The notes under the pieces: generated by a model
Database searches by the model: none
Told to the model about the DNA's origin: nothing
Seen by the model: the letters and a program-made list of their open reading frames with translations, nothing else
Origin: Streptomyces sp. CC208A
GTDB taxonomy: Bacteria; Actinomycetota; Actinomycetes; Streptomycetales; Streptomycetaceae
Assembly (NCBI RefSeq): GCF_030010625.1
Contig: NZ_JASCXN010000005.1
Coordinates: forward strand, 248,001-312,000
Reading direction: 5' to 3'
DNA: 64,000 bases
Shown here: positions 51,309 through 62,013 of the stretch, piece after piece
How positions within the stretch are numbered: the first letter of the stretch is position 1
Layout of the letters: every line of letters starts with the position of its first letter
Position numbers and translations under genes: made by a program

Positions 51309-52184
51309 ATGCCCTCCACCCGCCGCACCGCCGCCGGCGTCGCCGCCCTGTCCGCCGCGGCCGCCCTCGTGGGCCTCACCCCCACCACCGCCGCCGCCCA
51401 CGGAGCCGTCTTCAACCCCGTGAGCCGGATCGCCGCCTGTTACGCCGAGAACCCCGAGAGCCCCGACTCGCAGGTGTGCAAGGACCTCGTCGCCGACTCC
51501 GGCACCCAGCCGCTCTACGACTGGAACGAGGTCAACATCGCCAACGCCGACGGCAACCACCAGGCCCTCATCCCCGACGGCAGGCTCTGCTCGGCGAACC
51601 GCGAGAAGTACCGGGCCCTCGACTGGGCGCGTACCGACTGGCCCGCCACCCCCGTCTCCACCGGCTCCTTCGGATTCAACATCCGGGTCACCGCCCCCCA
51701 CTCCGGGACGATGACGATGTACCTCACCAAGGCGGGCTTCGACCCGACGCAGCCGCTCAAGTGGTCCGACCTCGACGCCACCCCGGTCGCGGTGCACCAC
51801 ACGACCCGCACCGCCACCGACGGCTACTACTCCTTCACCGGCAACCTGCCGGCCCGCTCCGGCCGTCACATCGTCTACATGGTCTGGCAGCGCAACGACA
51901 GCCCGGAGGCGTTCTACAGCTGCTCGGACGTCACCTTCGGTCCGGCGGCCGCCGCGACCTCCGCCAGGGCCGAAGCGCCGTCCGAGGCCGAACTGGCCGC
52001 CGGTGCCCACATGTCCACCGTGAGCCACGCGGGCCACGGCGGCGACGAGCAGCCGCCCGCGCTCTCCGCCGAGGCGGCCGAGGCCCCGGCATCCCCGCTG
52101 CCCCTGGCTCTGGCCGGCGCGGGCGCGCTCGCCGCCTTCGGCGCGGGCAGCCTGCTCCTGGGCCGCCGCCGCGACGCCTCCTGA
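51309..52184 (+). CDS. AA10 lytic polysaccharide monooxygenase with C-terminal anchor
   Basis: A 291-residue secreted copper monooxygenase. Signal peptide cleavage after TTAAA would expose the N-terminal His of HGAVFNPVSR, the essential histidine-brace ligand; the second His is in VAVHHTTRTATDGYY and the axial Phe region is SDVTFG. It oxidatively cleaves chitin or cellulose. After the catalytic domain a Ser/Ala/His-rich linker (about residues 215-255) leads to a hydrophobic helix (LPLALAGAGALAAFGAGSLL) and GRRRDAS, suggesting membrane anchoring rather than free secretion. ATG 51309 is chosen with GAGAGAG upstream and by signal peptide fit. Terminator downstream. Confidence 0.94.
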   Translation: MPSTRRTAAGVAALSAAAALVGLTPTTAAAHGAVFNPVSRIAACYAENPESPDSQVCKDLVADSGTQPLYDWNEVNIANADGNHQALIPDGRLCSANREKYRALDWARTDWPATPVSTGSFGFNIRVTAPHSGTMTMYLTKAGFDPTQPLKWSDLDATPVAVHHTTRTATDGYYSFTGNLPARSGRHIVYMVWQRNDSPEAFYSCSDVTFGPAAAATSARAEAPSEAELAAGAHMSTVSHAGHGGDEQPPALSAEAAEAPASPLPLALAGAGALAAFGAGSLLLGRRRDAS

Positions 52185-52217
52185 CCTCTCCCCCAGAGGA
52201 GCCGGAAGCCGAATGGA

Positions 52218-52249
52218 GCCCCCTGGAGCCACTCTCCAGGGGGCGTTTT
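52218..52249 (+). terminator. Rho-independent terminator of the LPMO gene
   Basis: Perfect 11-bp stem (52218-52228 with 52234-52244), five-base loop, followed by GTTTT. A classical intrinsic terminator, rare in such GC-rich DNA. Confidence 0.93.
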
Positions 52250-52364
52250 CGCGCCATTCATACCGGGACGGGTGGAAGACGGGACGTTCGTGGACAGCCT
52301 TGGAGAAAGCTCTGTTCGAACGGCCGTCAGCGCACCACCGTCCGCCCGTGAAGGAGAGCGCTCC

Positions 52365-53531
52365 ATGCGGAACCAGCAGCGGTGGGTCTACCACCGCGGG
52401 GAAGGGCTGCGCACGTTCGGGGTGGAGGAGGAGCTCCTCCTGGTCGATCCCGAGACCGGGCTCCCGCAGCCCCTCGCCGGCACCGTCACCGAGATCGCCG
52501 CCTGGCACGCCGCCGCCTGGCACAGCGGCGACGAGCCCAGGACCGAGGGGCCGGAACCGGCGAAGCCCGAGTTGTACTCCGAGCAGCTGGAGATCGGCAC
52601 CTCCCCCTGTACGACCACCTCCCAGCTCGCCGACCAGCTGCGGCGGGCCAGGCTCGCCGCCGCGGCGGCGGCCAAGGAGGCCGGAGCGGCGGTCGCGGCG
52701 CTCGCGACCCCGCCCGTGGACTTCGGTCCCCTGCTCACCCCGGACGACCGCTACCGGCGGATCCACGACCGGTACGCCCACCTCGTCGACGAGGAGTTCG
52801 CCTGCGCCTGCCACGTCCACGTCCACCTCGCCTCGCCCGAGGAGGGGGTGGGCGTCCTCGACCGGATCCGGCCGTGGCTCGCCCCGCTCCTCGCGCTCAG
52901 CGCCAACTCCCCCTACTTCCAGGGCGTCGACACCGGCTACGCGAGCTGGCGCCACCAGCTGTGGCAGCGCTGGCCGATGTCCGGCCCCAGCGAGCTGTAC
53001 GGGGACGTGGAGGCGTACGAGCGGACCACGCGGGAGATGCTCGCCAGCGACGTGCTGATCGACGACCACATGGTCTACTTCGACGCCCGGCTCTCCCGCC
53101 GCTACCCGACGGTGGAGATCCGGGTCGGCGACGTCTGCCTGGACGTCGAGGACACGGTCCTCCTGGCCGTGCTGAGCCGCGCCCTGGTCGAGACCGCGGC
53201 CCGCGAGTGGCGCCGGGGCCGGCTCCCCGACCCCGTCTCGACGGTCGTGCTGCGGCTCGCGGCCTGGCGGGCCAGCCGGTACGGGCTCGGCGGCGAGCTG
53301 CTCCACCCGCTGAGCTGGCGGCCCGCCCCGGCCGGCGAGGTGCTGTCCGCCCTGCTCGACCACGTGCGCCCCGCCCTGGAGGAGGCGGACGACCTGAAGC
53401 GCGCCGAGCAGGGCGTGGCCCGGGTCCTCACCCGGGGCACCGGCGCGGACCTCCAGCGCGCCGCCCACGCCGGCGACCCCTCGCTGGCCTCGGTGATCGT
53501 CGAGGCCGTGCGCCGTACGACCCCGGCGTGA
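52365..53531 (+). CDS. Carboxylate-amine ligase (YbdK/GCS2 family)
   Basis: A 388-residue member of the glutamate-cysteine ligase type 2 family. Features: TFGVEEELLLVDPETG near the N-terminus, SEQLEIGTSPC, CACHVHVHLASPEEGV (metal and nucleotide region), ALSANSPYFQG and YPTVEIRVGDVC. Family members form gamma-glutamyl or related amide bonds with ATP; true glutathione synthesis is not expected in actinomycetes, so the substrate is open. ATG 52365 follows AAGGAGAG. It converges with lon across a perfect palindromic terminator. Confidence 0.9.
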   Translation: MRNQQRWVYHRGEGLRTFGVEEELLLVDPETGLPQPLAGTVTEIAAWHAAAWHSGDEPRTEGPEPAKPELYSEQLEIGTSPCTTTSQLADQLRRARLAAAAAAKEAGAAVAALATPPVDFGPLLTPDDRYRRIHDRYAHLVDEEFACACHVHVHLASPEEGVGVLDRIRPWLAPLLALSANSPYFQGVDTGYASWRHQLWQRWPMSGPSELYGDVEAYERTTREMLASDVLIDDHMVYFDARLSRRYPTVEIRVGDVCLDVEDTVLLAVLSRALVETAAREWRRGRLPDPVSTVVLRLAAWRASRYGLGGELLHPLSWRPAPAGEVLSALLDHVRPALEEADDLKRAEQGVARVLTRGTGADLQRAAHAGDPSLASVIVEAVRRTTPA

Positions 53532-53533
53532 GC

Positions 53534-53575
53534 GCGGAGGGCCCTCGGTACGCGCGCGTACCGAGGGCCCTCCGC
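53534..53575. terminator. 42-bp perfect palindrome, bidirectional terminator
   Basis: The 21 bases 53534-53554 are exactly reverse-complementary to 53555-53575 with no loop spacing. It starts 2 bases after the ligase stop and ends 20 bases before the lon stop on the other strand, so it probably terminates both transcripts. Confidence 0.9.
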
Positions 53576-53594
53576 CGTCGACCCAGGCGTCGGC

Positions 53595-56006
<2,412 letters not shown>

Positions 56007-56027
56007 GATCTCCCCTTCGGCAGTCAA

Positions 56028-56048
56028 GTTGAGCTATGCCGACTCAAT
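56028..56048 (-). promoter_or_regulatory. HAIR element (HspR-binding site) of lon
   Basis: GTTGAGC, seven bases, ACTCAAT matches the HspR-associated inverted repeat CTTGAGT-N7-ACTCAAG at 11 of 14 positions. HspR control of lon is established in Streptomyces. It sits 22 bases upstream of the lon start codon. Confidence 0.75.
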
Positions 56049-56111
56049 GCATGTGAGTGCGGGATTGTTCCCCGGGGCCTGTTCGCTGTGAGCGATCATG
56101 TACGGATGTCC

Positions 56112-56190
56112 TGTGACGCCGATCTCTTCGTTTCGCAGCTTTACTCTTCGTGTGATCGTTCGCTTTGCAGAGTGACCTTTCGTCGCGGGG
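56112..56190 (+). repeat. Candidate left end of the Tn7-like element
   Basis: Begins TGTGACG at 56112, then repeated motifs: CTCTTCGTTTCGCAG (56124), CTCTTCGTGTGATCG (from about 56144) and GTTCGCTTTGCAG (about 56158). Such imperfect direct repeats look like multiple TnsB-binding sites. CTCTTCGTTTC at 56124-56134 recurs inverted at 61840-61850. Confidence 0.5.
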
Positions 56191-56205
56191 TGGGGTTAGC
56201 GAGTC

Positions 56206-56973
56206 GTGGCACGTGCGTTAGGGGTTCTGTCGGGTGGGGTGTCCGGGCCACCGACCGAGGGATTCGAGGTTGCGTACGCCGACAGGTGTGGGTCGGAGTT
56301 CCGCCTGCCGCTGGCGGACGCCCGGGCTGTGCGATTCGAGGACGTAGCGCCGGTACGCGCGTTCAAGTCGTACAAGGGCCAGCGCCATCTGCCGGGCCTG
56401 TGGTGGTCGGCGACGGTCGGCGGTCACATCGGGTACGAGTCCTGGCTGGAGCGCGATCATGTGATGCTGCTGGACTTCGACCCGTCCGTCGTGGGGATCT
56501 CGTCACAACCGTTCTGGCTGTTCTGGCAGTCAGAGGCGGGCAAGGGCGTCTCGCACGCGCCGGACTACTTCGCTCGCCGGGAGGACGGCACTGCGGTGGT
56601 GGTCGACTGCCGGCCGGCGGACCGTCGAAGACCGAGGGACTTGGCGAAGTTCGAGGCGACGCGAGCGGCCTGCACACGGGTGGGGTGGGAGTTCCTGCTG
56701 GTAGGGGCCCCTGACGCGATCGTGGTGCGTAATGTGCGCTGGCTGGCCGGGTACCGGCACCCCCGGTATCGGCTGGAGCCGGTGGTCTGCGAGTTGCTGG
56801 CGGCGTTCGTTGAGCCGCGGCCGCTGATGGACGGGGCGTCGTCGGTGGGTGATGAGATCGCGGTGCTGCCGGTGCTGTTCCATCTGCTGTGGACGCACGA
56901 ACTGGCCGTGGACGTGTCGGTTCCGCTGCATGCGGCGGCGTTGGTGTCTGCGAGGGTTGCCGGTGGTTGCTGA
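56206..56973 (+). CDS. tnsA: TnsA-like transposon endonuclease
   Basis: A 255-residue TnsA-N family protein expected to nick the 5' ends of the transposon. The restriction-enzyme-like core shows Glu78 in GYESWLERDHVMLLDF, Asp120 in HAPDYFARR, and VVVDCRP, in which D134-C-R136 stands where classical TnsA has Q/E-x-K. The catalytic lysine thus appears replaced by arginine. The following LAKFEATRAACTRVGWEFLLVG and WLAGYRHPRY are typical of the actinobacterial TnsA-like subunits. It begins with GTG at 56206; codon 5 is TTA, the rare leucine codon read by the bldA tRNA. The 3' end overlaps tnsB by 11 nt. Confidence 0.88.
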   Translation: MARALGVLSGGVSGPPTEGFEVAYADRCGSEFRLPLADARAVRFEDVAPVRAFKSYKGQRHLPGLWWSATVGGHIGYESWLERDHVMLLDFDPSVVGISSQPFWLFWQSEAGKGVSHAPDYFARREDGTAVVVDCRPADRRRPRDLAKFEATRAACTRVGWEFLLVGAPDAIVVRNVRWLAGYRHPRYRLEPVVCELLAAFVEPRPLMDGASSVGDEIAVLPVLFHLLWTHELAVDVSVPLHAAALVSARVAGGC

Positions 56974-58990
56974 GCGTGGGGCCGTGCTGCGGCCCGGTGA
57001 CTGGATCACCTACGACAACGAGGACCACCAGGTGGTGGGGCTCGCCGGTACGTCCGTGCGGCTGCGGTCGCAGGCCGGGGTGGAATCGGTGGTGCTGGCC
57101 TCGCACCTGATGGCGGCACCGGACTTCGCCGTCACCGGCACGGAGCCGCTGCCCGCCCTGGAGCCGTCGGGACTGCTGGGGACGTTGCCCGACTCGGTGC
57201 GGGAGGCGGCACGGGAGTGGGAACGGCACATGGTGGAGGTCGAGACCGGGCTACCGCCGGATGCCGTGGCGGGCTCCGAGCCGCGCCCTGGGTATGACCC
57301 CGCTGCCTTCTCGCTGATGGAACGGATGGCCGCGAAGGCGAGCGAGCTGGGGGTGACGGTTCGTACGGTGCAGAGTCGGCGGTCGCGCTACGTCCAGCAA
57401 GGTCTCTGGGGGCTGGTGGACCAGCGGGCGACCCGGACCTGGGAGGCCACGGGGCGGGCGGACGCCCGGCTGGTCGCGGCCGTCCAGGAGGTCCTGGACA
57501 CGGAGACGCACACGTCGACGGGGACTCGGTCGCGGCTGATCCGCCGGGTGGTGAAGCTGGTGGAGGCCACCCACGGCGAGGGGGTGGTTCCGCTGCCGAG
57601 CCAGCGGACTCTCTACAAGCTGGTCGACGCGCTCTCCACCGGCCGGCACACCTTCGGTTCGGCGGTCACGCGGCGACAGACTGCGAACCGCCCGCAGGGG
57701 CCGTTCACGCCGACGTTCGCGGACCGGCCGGGGGAACAGGTACAGATCGACTCCACCCCGCTGGATGTGATGGTGGTGCTCGACTCCGGGCTGACAGTCC
57801 GCGCGGATCTGACGATCGCGGTCGACGTCGCGACACGGACGATCTGCGCGGCGGTGCTGCGGCCGGTGGGTACCAAGGCGGTGGACGCCTCCCTGCTGCT
57901 GGCACGGATGCTGGTGCCCGAGCCGATGCGGCCGGGCTGGTCCGCGTCGCTGCGCATGGCGGCGTCACGGATGCCGCACCGGCGGCTGCTGGACGTGGAC
58001 ACGCGGATGGAGCAGGCCGCGGCGAAACCGGTGATTGTGCCGGACACGGTCGTCATCGACGGCGGGAAGGTGTTCATCTCCGACACGTTCATCCGGGCCT
58101 GCGAACGGCTCGGTATCTCAGTGCAGCGGGCACGTCCGCGCACGCCGACCGACAAGGCGATCGCGGAGGCGACCTTCTCCTCGATCAACACGCTGTTCAC
58201 CCAGCATCTGGCCGGCTACACCGGGCGGGATGTCTCCCGCCGCGGCGAGCGTGTCGAGGACCGGGCCGTCTGGACGGTTCCGGAGCTTCAGGATCTGCTG
58301 GATGAGTGGTTGCTGGCCGGGTGGCAGGCCCGGCCGCACAGCGCTCTGCGCGACCCGTTCCGCCCGAAGAGGGCGATATCGCCGAACGACAAGTACACCT
58401 CGCTGGTGGCGGCCTGCGGCTATTTGCCGCTCGTCCTCCGCGGCGAGGACTACCTGGAATTGCTGCCGGTCGCCTGGCGGGCGATCAACGACTACGGCAT
58501 CCAGATCAGCTACCGCACCTACGACTGCCCCGACCTGGGGCCGCATCGGCGCGAGCACTCCGGGATCACCGCCAAGCGCGGTCTTTGGGAAGTGCATTAC
58601 GACCCCTACGACCTGTCCCAGGTGTTCGTCCGCACGACACACGGCTGGATCACCGTGCCCTGGACGCAGTGGCCGCTGGTGAACGCGCCGTTCGCAGACT
58701 TCACCTGGCAGCACGCGCGTCGCTTGGCGGCCGAGGCCGGACTGGACGACACCAACGAGACGGCCGTCGCCCGTGTCCTGGATGGTCTGCTCACGCGCGC
58801 CGAGCACGGCCCTGACACCCGGTCGGCCAAGGTGGCCGCGCGCACCCGCACGGTCCGTACCATCCCCACGCCCGCAGCGGCGCCCGAGACCGAACATCGC
58901 ACGGAGTCGGCGCCCGCAGTCCTGCCGTCCGTGGCGGTGGCGGAGTTCGGGATCTTCGACGCTCACGCAGAAGCCGAGAGGTGGCTATGA
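56963..58990 (+). CDS. tnsB: TnsB-like DDE transposase
   Basis: A 675-residue Mu/TniA/TnsB-type transposase. N-terminal helix-turn-helix DNA-binding segments (LMERMAAKASELGVTVRTVQSRRSRY; residues about 115-145) precede the RNase H-like integrase core with D263 (QIDSTPLDV), D366 (VVIDGGKVF) and E402 (AIAEATFSS), a D-D-35-E arrangement. The beta-barrel Mu C-terminal domain follows (HSGITAKRGLWEVHYDPYD in parts). GTG 56963 is inferred from the overlap with tnsA and the GAGG upstream; TTG 56957 is an alternative. It performs 3' cleavage and strand transfer. Confidence 0.93.
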   Translation: MVAERGAVLRPGDWITYDNEDHQVVGLAGTSVRLRSQAGVESVVLASHLMAAPDFAVTGTEPLPALEPSGLLGTLPDSVREAAREWERHMVEVETGLPPDAVAGSEPRPGYDPAAFSLMERMAAKASELGVTVRTVQSRRSRYVQQGLWGLVDQRATRTWEATGRADARLVAAVQEVLDTETHTSTGTRSRLIRRVVKLVEATHGEGVVPLPSQRTLYKLVDALSTGRHTFGSAVTRRQTANRPQGPFTPTFADRPGEQVQIDSTPLDVMVVLDSGLTVRADLTIAVDVATRTICAAVLRPVGTKAVDASLLLARMLVPEPMRPGWSASLRMAASRMPHRRLLDVDTRMEQAAAKPVIVPDTVVIDGGKVFISDTFIRACERLGISVQRARPRTPTDKAIAEATFSSINTLFTQHLAGYTGRDVSRRGERVEDRAVWTVPELQDLLDEWLLAGWQARPHSALRDPFRPKRAISPNDKYTSLVAACGYLPLVLRGEDYLELLPVAWRAINDYGIQISYRTYDCPDLGPHRREHSGITAKRGLWEVHYDPYDLSQVFVRTTHGWITVPWTQWPLVNAPFADFTWQHARRLAAEAGLDDTNETAVARVLDGLLTRAEHGPDTRSAKVAARTRTVRTIPTPAAAPETEHRTESAPAVLPSVAVAEFGIFDAHAEAERWL

Positions 58991-60069
58991 GCACGTTCTC
59001 CCCGTCCGCCCCGGGCACGAACCCGGCCTCACAGGTTCCGCCGGACAACCCGCTGACCACGAAGGAGGGGTGGCACTATTTCGTCGGCCATGAGCCGGTC
59101 CCGCCCCGTCTGCTGACCTCCAGCGAACGGGCGGCGCTGAGCCCGCGCGAACGGCTACGCGAGGAGGAGCGGCGCCGCGGGTATCACGCTGATCTGCCGA
59201 TGGTGAACACCCCGGTCATCCGCAAGGTCACCGCCACCTCCCGGTTGCTGATCCAGCTCAACCGCAACCAGATCTCCGCCCGACGCGGTGTGATCCTCTC
59301 TGGTGCCTCCGGCACCGGGAAGACGACTGCCCTGACCCAGCTGGGGCGGGCCCACGAGCTGGCCGTCCGCAAGCGGCACCCCCACGACCGCAACCGGCTC
59401 CCGGTCGTCTACGTCACCGTCCCGCCCGCGGCCACACCGAAGATGCTCGCGATGGAGTTCGCCCGCTTCTTCGGGCTGACCTTCCCTTCCCGGGCCAACA
59501 TCACCGATGTCGTCGATGCCGTCTGCGCCACCGCCGCCCATGTTCATGTCGACCTGGTTCTCGTCGACGAAATCCACAACCTGACCCTCACCACCCGCTC
59601 CGGCGCCGAAGCCTCTGACCAGCTGAAGTACTTCGCCGAACGGCTGCCCGCGACGTTCGCCTACGCGGGCATGGACGTCGAGTCCAACGGCTTGTTCGCT
59701 GGCACCCGGGGACGGCAGATCGCCGGACGCTTCGTCGTCGTCCCCGCCACCCCCTTTGCGCACGTCACCGCCGAGGATCAGGAAACCTGGCGGGCCCTGG
59801 TGGGCACTCTGGAATCCACGCTCCGGTTGCACGACCACACCCCCGGCACACTGACCGGTCTGAGCGAGTACCTCTTCCACCGCACCGGCGGCATGATCGG
59901 CAGCCTCTCCCAGCTCGTCCGCGGCGCCGCCGTCCTCGCCATCGAAGACGAGAGCGAGCGCATCACCGAAGACCTCCTGGAGATCGTCCCCGTCGACTAC
60001 GCGGCCGAGCAGTCCGAGAAGCGCACCGCACCCGCCAAGCCTGCCGCCCGGCGGAGGCGCGTGGCCTGA
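58987..60069 (+). CDS. tnsC: TnsC-like AAA+ transposition regulator
   Basis: A 360-residue AAA+ ATPase of the TnsC/TniB type. An N-terminal extension (about 80 residues with WHYFVGHEP) precedes Walker A GASGTGKTTAL near residue 107, and Walker B LVLVDEIHNL near 190. Sensor regions include FAYAGMDVESNGLFAG, and the lid shows HRTGGMIGSLSQLVRGAA. It links the target-selecting TniQ to the transposase and prevents repeated insertion near itself. ATG 58987 overlaps the tnsB stop (ATGA). Confidence 0.93.
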   Translation: MSTFSPSAPGTNPASQVPPDNPLTTKEGWHYFVGHEPVPPRLLTSSERAALSPRERLREEERRRGYHADLPMVNTPVIRKVTATSRLLIQLNRNQISARRGVILSGASGTGKTTALTQLGRAHELAVRKRHPHDRNRLPVVYVTVPPAATPKMLAMEFARFFGLTFPSRANITDVVDAVCATAAHVHVDLVLVDEIHNLTLTTRSGAEASDQLKYFAERLPATFAYAGMDVESNGLFAGTRGRQIAGRFVVVPATPFAHVTAEDQETWRALVGTLESTLRLHDHTPGTLTGLSEYLFHRTGGMIGSLSQLVRGAAVLAIEDESERITEDLLEIVPVDYAAEQSEKRTAPAKPAARRRRVA

Positions 60070-61208
60070 TGCTCATCCGCCGACTGCCCGATCCCGTCCC
60101 GCCCGCCCGACACGAGATCCCCGCCTCCTACATCGGCCGTCTGGCCACGCTCCACGGCCTCGACATCAACGGCCTTTGGACCCAGGTCACCGAGCGCGAG
60201 AAGTCCGGCGGTATGCGCCGCGTCGTCGTCCCCGAACGCCTCGCAGCGCTCACCGGCCGCACCGTCCATGCCCTCGCCGGCGCAATGCCCGAGCTTCGCA
60301 GCCCCCAGCCCGCCTGGGCCATGTTCCGGCACCAGCCCCAGACCGGCTGCCACCGCTGCGACGCCCGGCACCCCGGCGGCAAGGTGACCCGGCTCCTGCC
60401 CCACCACCGCTACGTCTGCCTGCGCCACCGCACCTGGATCGGCCCGCCCGACATCGACCAGCCCGCCGTCGACCTCACCCGGCTACCCGAAATCGTCGAC
60501 GCCCAGCGCAAGCACCTGCGCCTCCTCAGCCGCTACGGCTGGGCAGCCACCTACGACGCCGTGCTCAGCGCCCTCATGCTCTGCGCGCACATCTGGTCCG
60601 TGGACGGCCGTCCCTCCAGTGCCGTGTTCGGCACCTGGGACACCTGGGAAGACCGCATCGACCTCCTCATCCCGTTCAACCGGGAGACGCAGGACTACCC
60701 CAGCTACAGCACCTCGCGGCTGTTCGCAGCGATCTACCCCGAAGCCGTCGCACTGGCTCCACTGATCGCCTCACCCTACTGGCGGCAGCTGGCCGCCGGC
60801 ACGGAGGCCGAGCAAGCCCGGTTCTTCACCGAGGTCAGCAACCGCGTCACCTACCCCTACAGCCCTCCCGGTCACGGCGACGCCATAGCTCATTGGTCAC
60901 TCGCCGACTCCTGGCGCCCGCCCAGCCAGCCTTTGACGGCCTACACGCCCGGCCGAGTGCGCGGCAGCCTCCCCGGTCTCGCCGCGAACCGGCTAGCCCG
61001 ACACGAGAAGAGCACGATGTGGTTCAGCCGCAGCCGGGAACAGGGCCGAACCCTCCTCTTTCACAGCCACCTCAAGTCGGTCCTCCTGCGAGATCGCGAA
61101 CCCCAGTACGTGAAATGGGAAGGAACCATCTGGCACAGCACACGCACCGACGACCTCATGCGCGAAGAAGTCACGGAGAAACGCCAGGCTTCCAAAGCAA
61201 CCAGTTAG
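60069..61208 (+). CDS. tniQ: TniQ-family target-selection protein
   Basis: A 379-residue TniQ/TnsD-family protein. The N-terminal part has the family opening LPDPVPPARHEIPASYIGRLATLHGL, then a zinc ribbon: CHRC near residue 94 and CLRH about 22 residues on. The C-terminal region is helical with a basic tail. Such proteins recognise the attachment site DNA and recruit TnsC. At this length there is no separate long TnsD DNA-binding domain, so target recognition may be simple. ATG at 60069 overlaps the tnsC stop by one base. Confidence 0.9.
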   Translation: MLIRRLPDPVPPARHEIPASYIGRLATLHGLDINGLWTQVTEREKSGGMRRVVVPERLAALTGRTVHALAGAMPELRSPQPAWAMFRHQPQTGCHRCDARHPGGKVTRLLPHHRYVCLRHRTWIGPPDIDQPAVDLTRLPEIVDAQRKHLRLLSRYGWAATYDAVLSALMLCAHIWSVDGRPSSAVFGTWDTWEDRIDLLIPFNRETQDYPSYSTSRLFAAIYPEAVALAPLIASPYWRQLAAGTEAEQARFFTEVSNRVTYPYSPPGHGDAIAHWSLADSWRPPSQPLTAYTPGRVRGSLPGLAANRLARHEKSTMWFSRSREQGRTLLFHSHLKSVLLRDREPQYVKWEGTIWHSTRTDDLMREEVTEKRQASKATS

Positions 61209-61780
61209 GAGCTGGCTTCTACAGGGAAGAGAGCATCGATCCGGGGTGTCCCAGCCCTCGCCGTGGCCTCTATGGTGTCGATCTCTTCTTCAGGCACCCA
61301 TGTCTCCTGGACGGCTTCCACTGCCTCGTAGAACGCCTCCCCGCAATCGTCCTCCTGGCCCGTCAGCTCGTCGAACACCTCTTGGGCCACGTAGTCGAGC
61401 TCCTCCCATTCCGGCCACTCGTCGTCACACCACTCCCGTGTGTGCCGTCCCGCCAGGGCCCGCACCTCAGCCACGTCAGCGAGGGCATCCGGATCAGCAA
61501 GCACCGCTTGGTACGTTTCCTGCCCCTGGGCCACCAGCCAGAGCGCGAAGTAGTCGAAGCCGTCGTCGGAGCACAAGCCACCCTCGATCCGGCCCACCGC
61601 CCGCCACAGTGCACCCGTGGCGACCGCCGCGCACGCGGCCTCCAGACGTGCCTGAAACTCCGCTCCCTCCGCGACTGGCCGACGCCGCAACTCCCCGCGC
61701 AGCCACTCCAGCCGTTCGTGGCGGTCACCGGGGCGGCAGCTCAACTTGTTCATCAGCGCCCAGAAGCTCTTATCGTCCAT
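61205..61780 (-). CDS. DUF4240 domain protein, possible cargo
   Basis: A 191-residue acidic protein of the DUF4240 family. It opens with DDKSFWALMNKLSCRPGDRHERLEWL, and continues with FDYFALWLVAQGQETYQAVL and DPDALADV. DUF4240 is common as a single domain in actinomycetes, of unknown role. The stop overlaps the tniQ stop by 4 bases in a tail-to-tail arrangement, and the gene lies inside the inverted repeats of the Tn7-like element, making it the only visible cargo. ATG 61780 starts the conserved domain; a longer frame reaches 61861 across the inverted repeat. No good ribosome-binding site is visible. Confidence 0.8.
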   Translation of the reverse strand: MDDKSFWALMNKLSCRPGDRHERLEWLRGELRRRPVAEGAEFQARLEAACAAVATGALWRAVGRIEGGLCSDDGFDYFALWLVAQGQETYQAVLADPDALADVAEVRALAGRHTREWCDDEWPEWEELDYVAQEVFDELTGQEDDCGEAFYEAVEAVQETWVPEEEIDTIEATARAGTPRIDALFPVEASS

Positions 61781-61839
61781 GCCGCACAGGATCGCAACCA
61801 CCACTGACACGTCCGAGAGCCCCTGACTAGAGCGGACGG

Positions 61840-61850
61840 GAAACGAAGAG
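61840..61850 (-). repeat. Candidate right-end inverted repeat of the Tn7-like element
   Basis: GAAACGAAGAG is the exact reverse complement of CTCTTCGTTTC at 56124-56134. Further inverted-repeat material, CGCAGCT-AAAG-AGCTGCG (61899-61916), shares CGCAGCT with the left end and could belong to a second TnsB site. Confidence 0.5.
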
Positions 61851-62013
61851 AAGACCTGCATAAAACGTCATGCCGCGGCGCAACCCATCACTTCGCCCCG
61901 CAGCTAAAGAGCTGCGTCCGACGCAACGCGAAACAGCAAGCGACAACGGAACCCGATGCGCCGGCTCGTGTGTTCCGGCTGCGCGGGGGCCGTCGGGCGG
62001 GCATGCTCGGCCC

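Larger units (their letters stand above)
56112..61862 (+). mobile_element. Compact Tn7-like transposition module
   Basis: Four overlapping genes encode TnsA-like endonuclease, TnsB DDE transposase, TnsC AAA+ regulator and TniQ targeting protein, followed by a convergent DUF4240 gene. An 11-bp inverted repeat (56124-56134 and 61840-61850) brackets them. The right boundary is uncertain; another possible end is near 61935. No target duplication could be assigned. The left edge is just upstream of the lon HAIR promoter. Confidence 0.6.
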
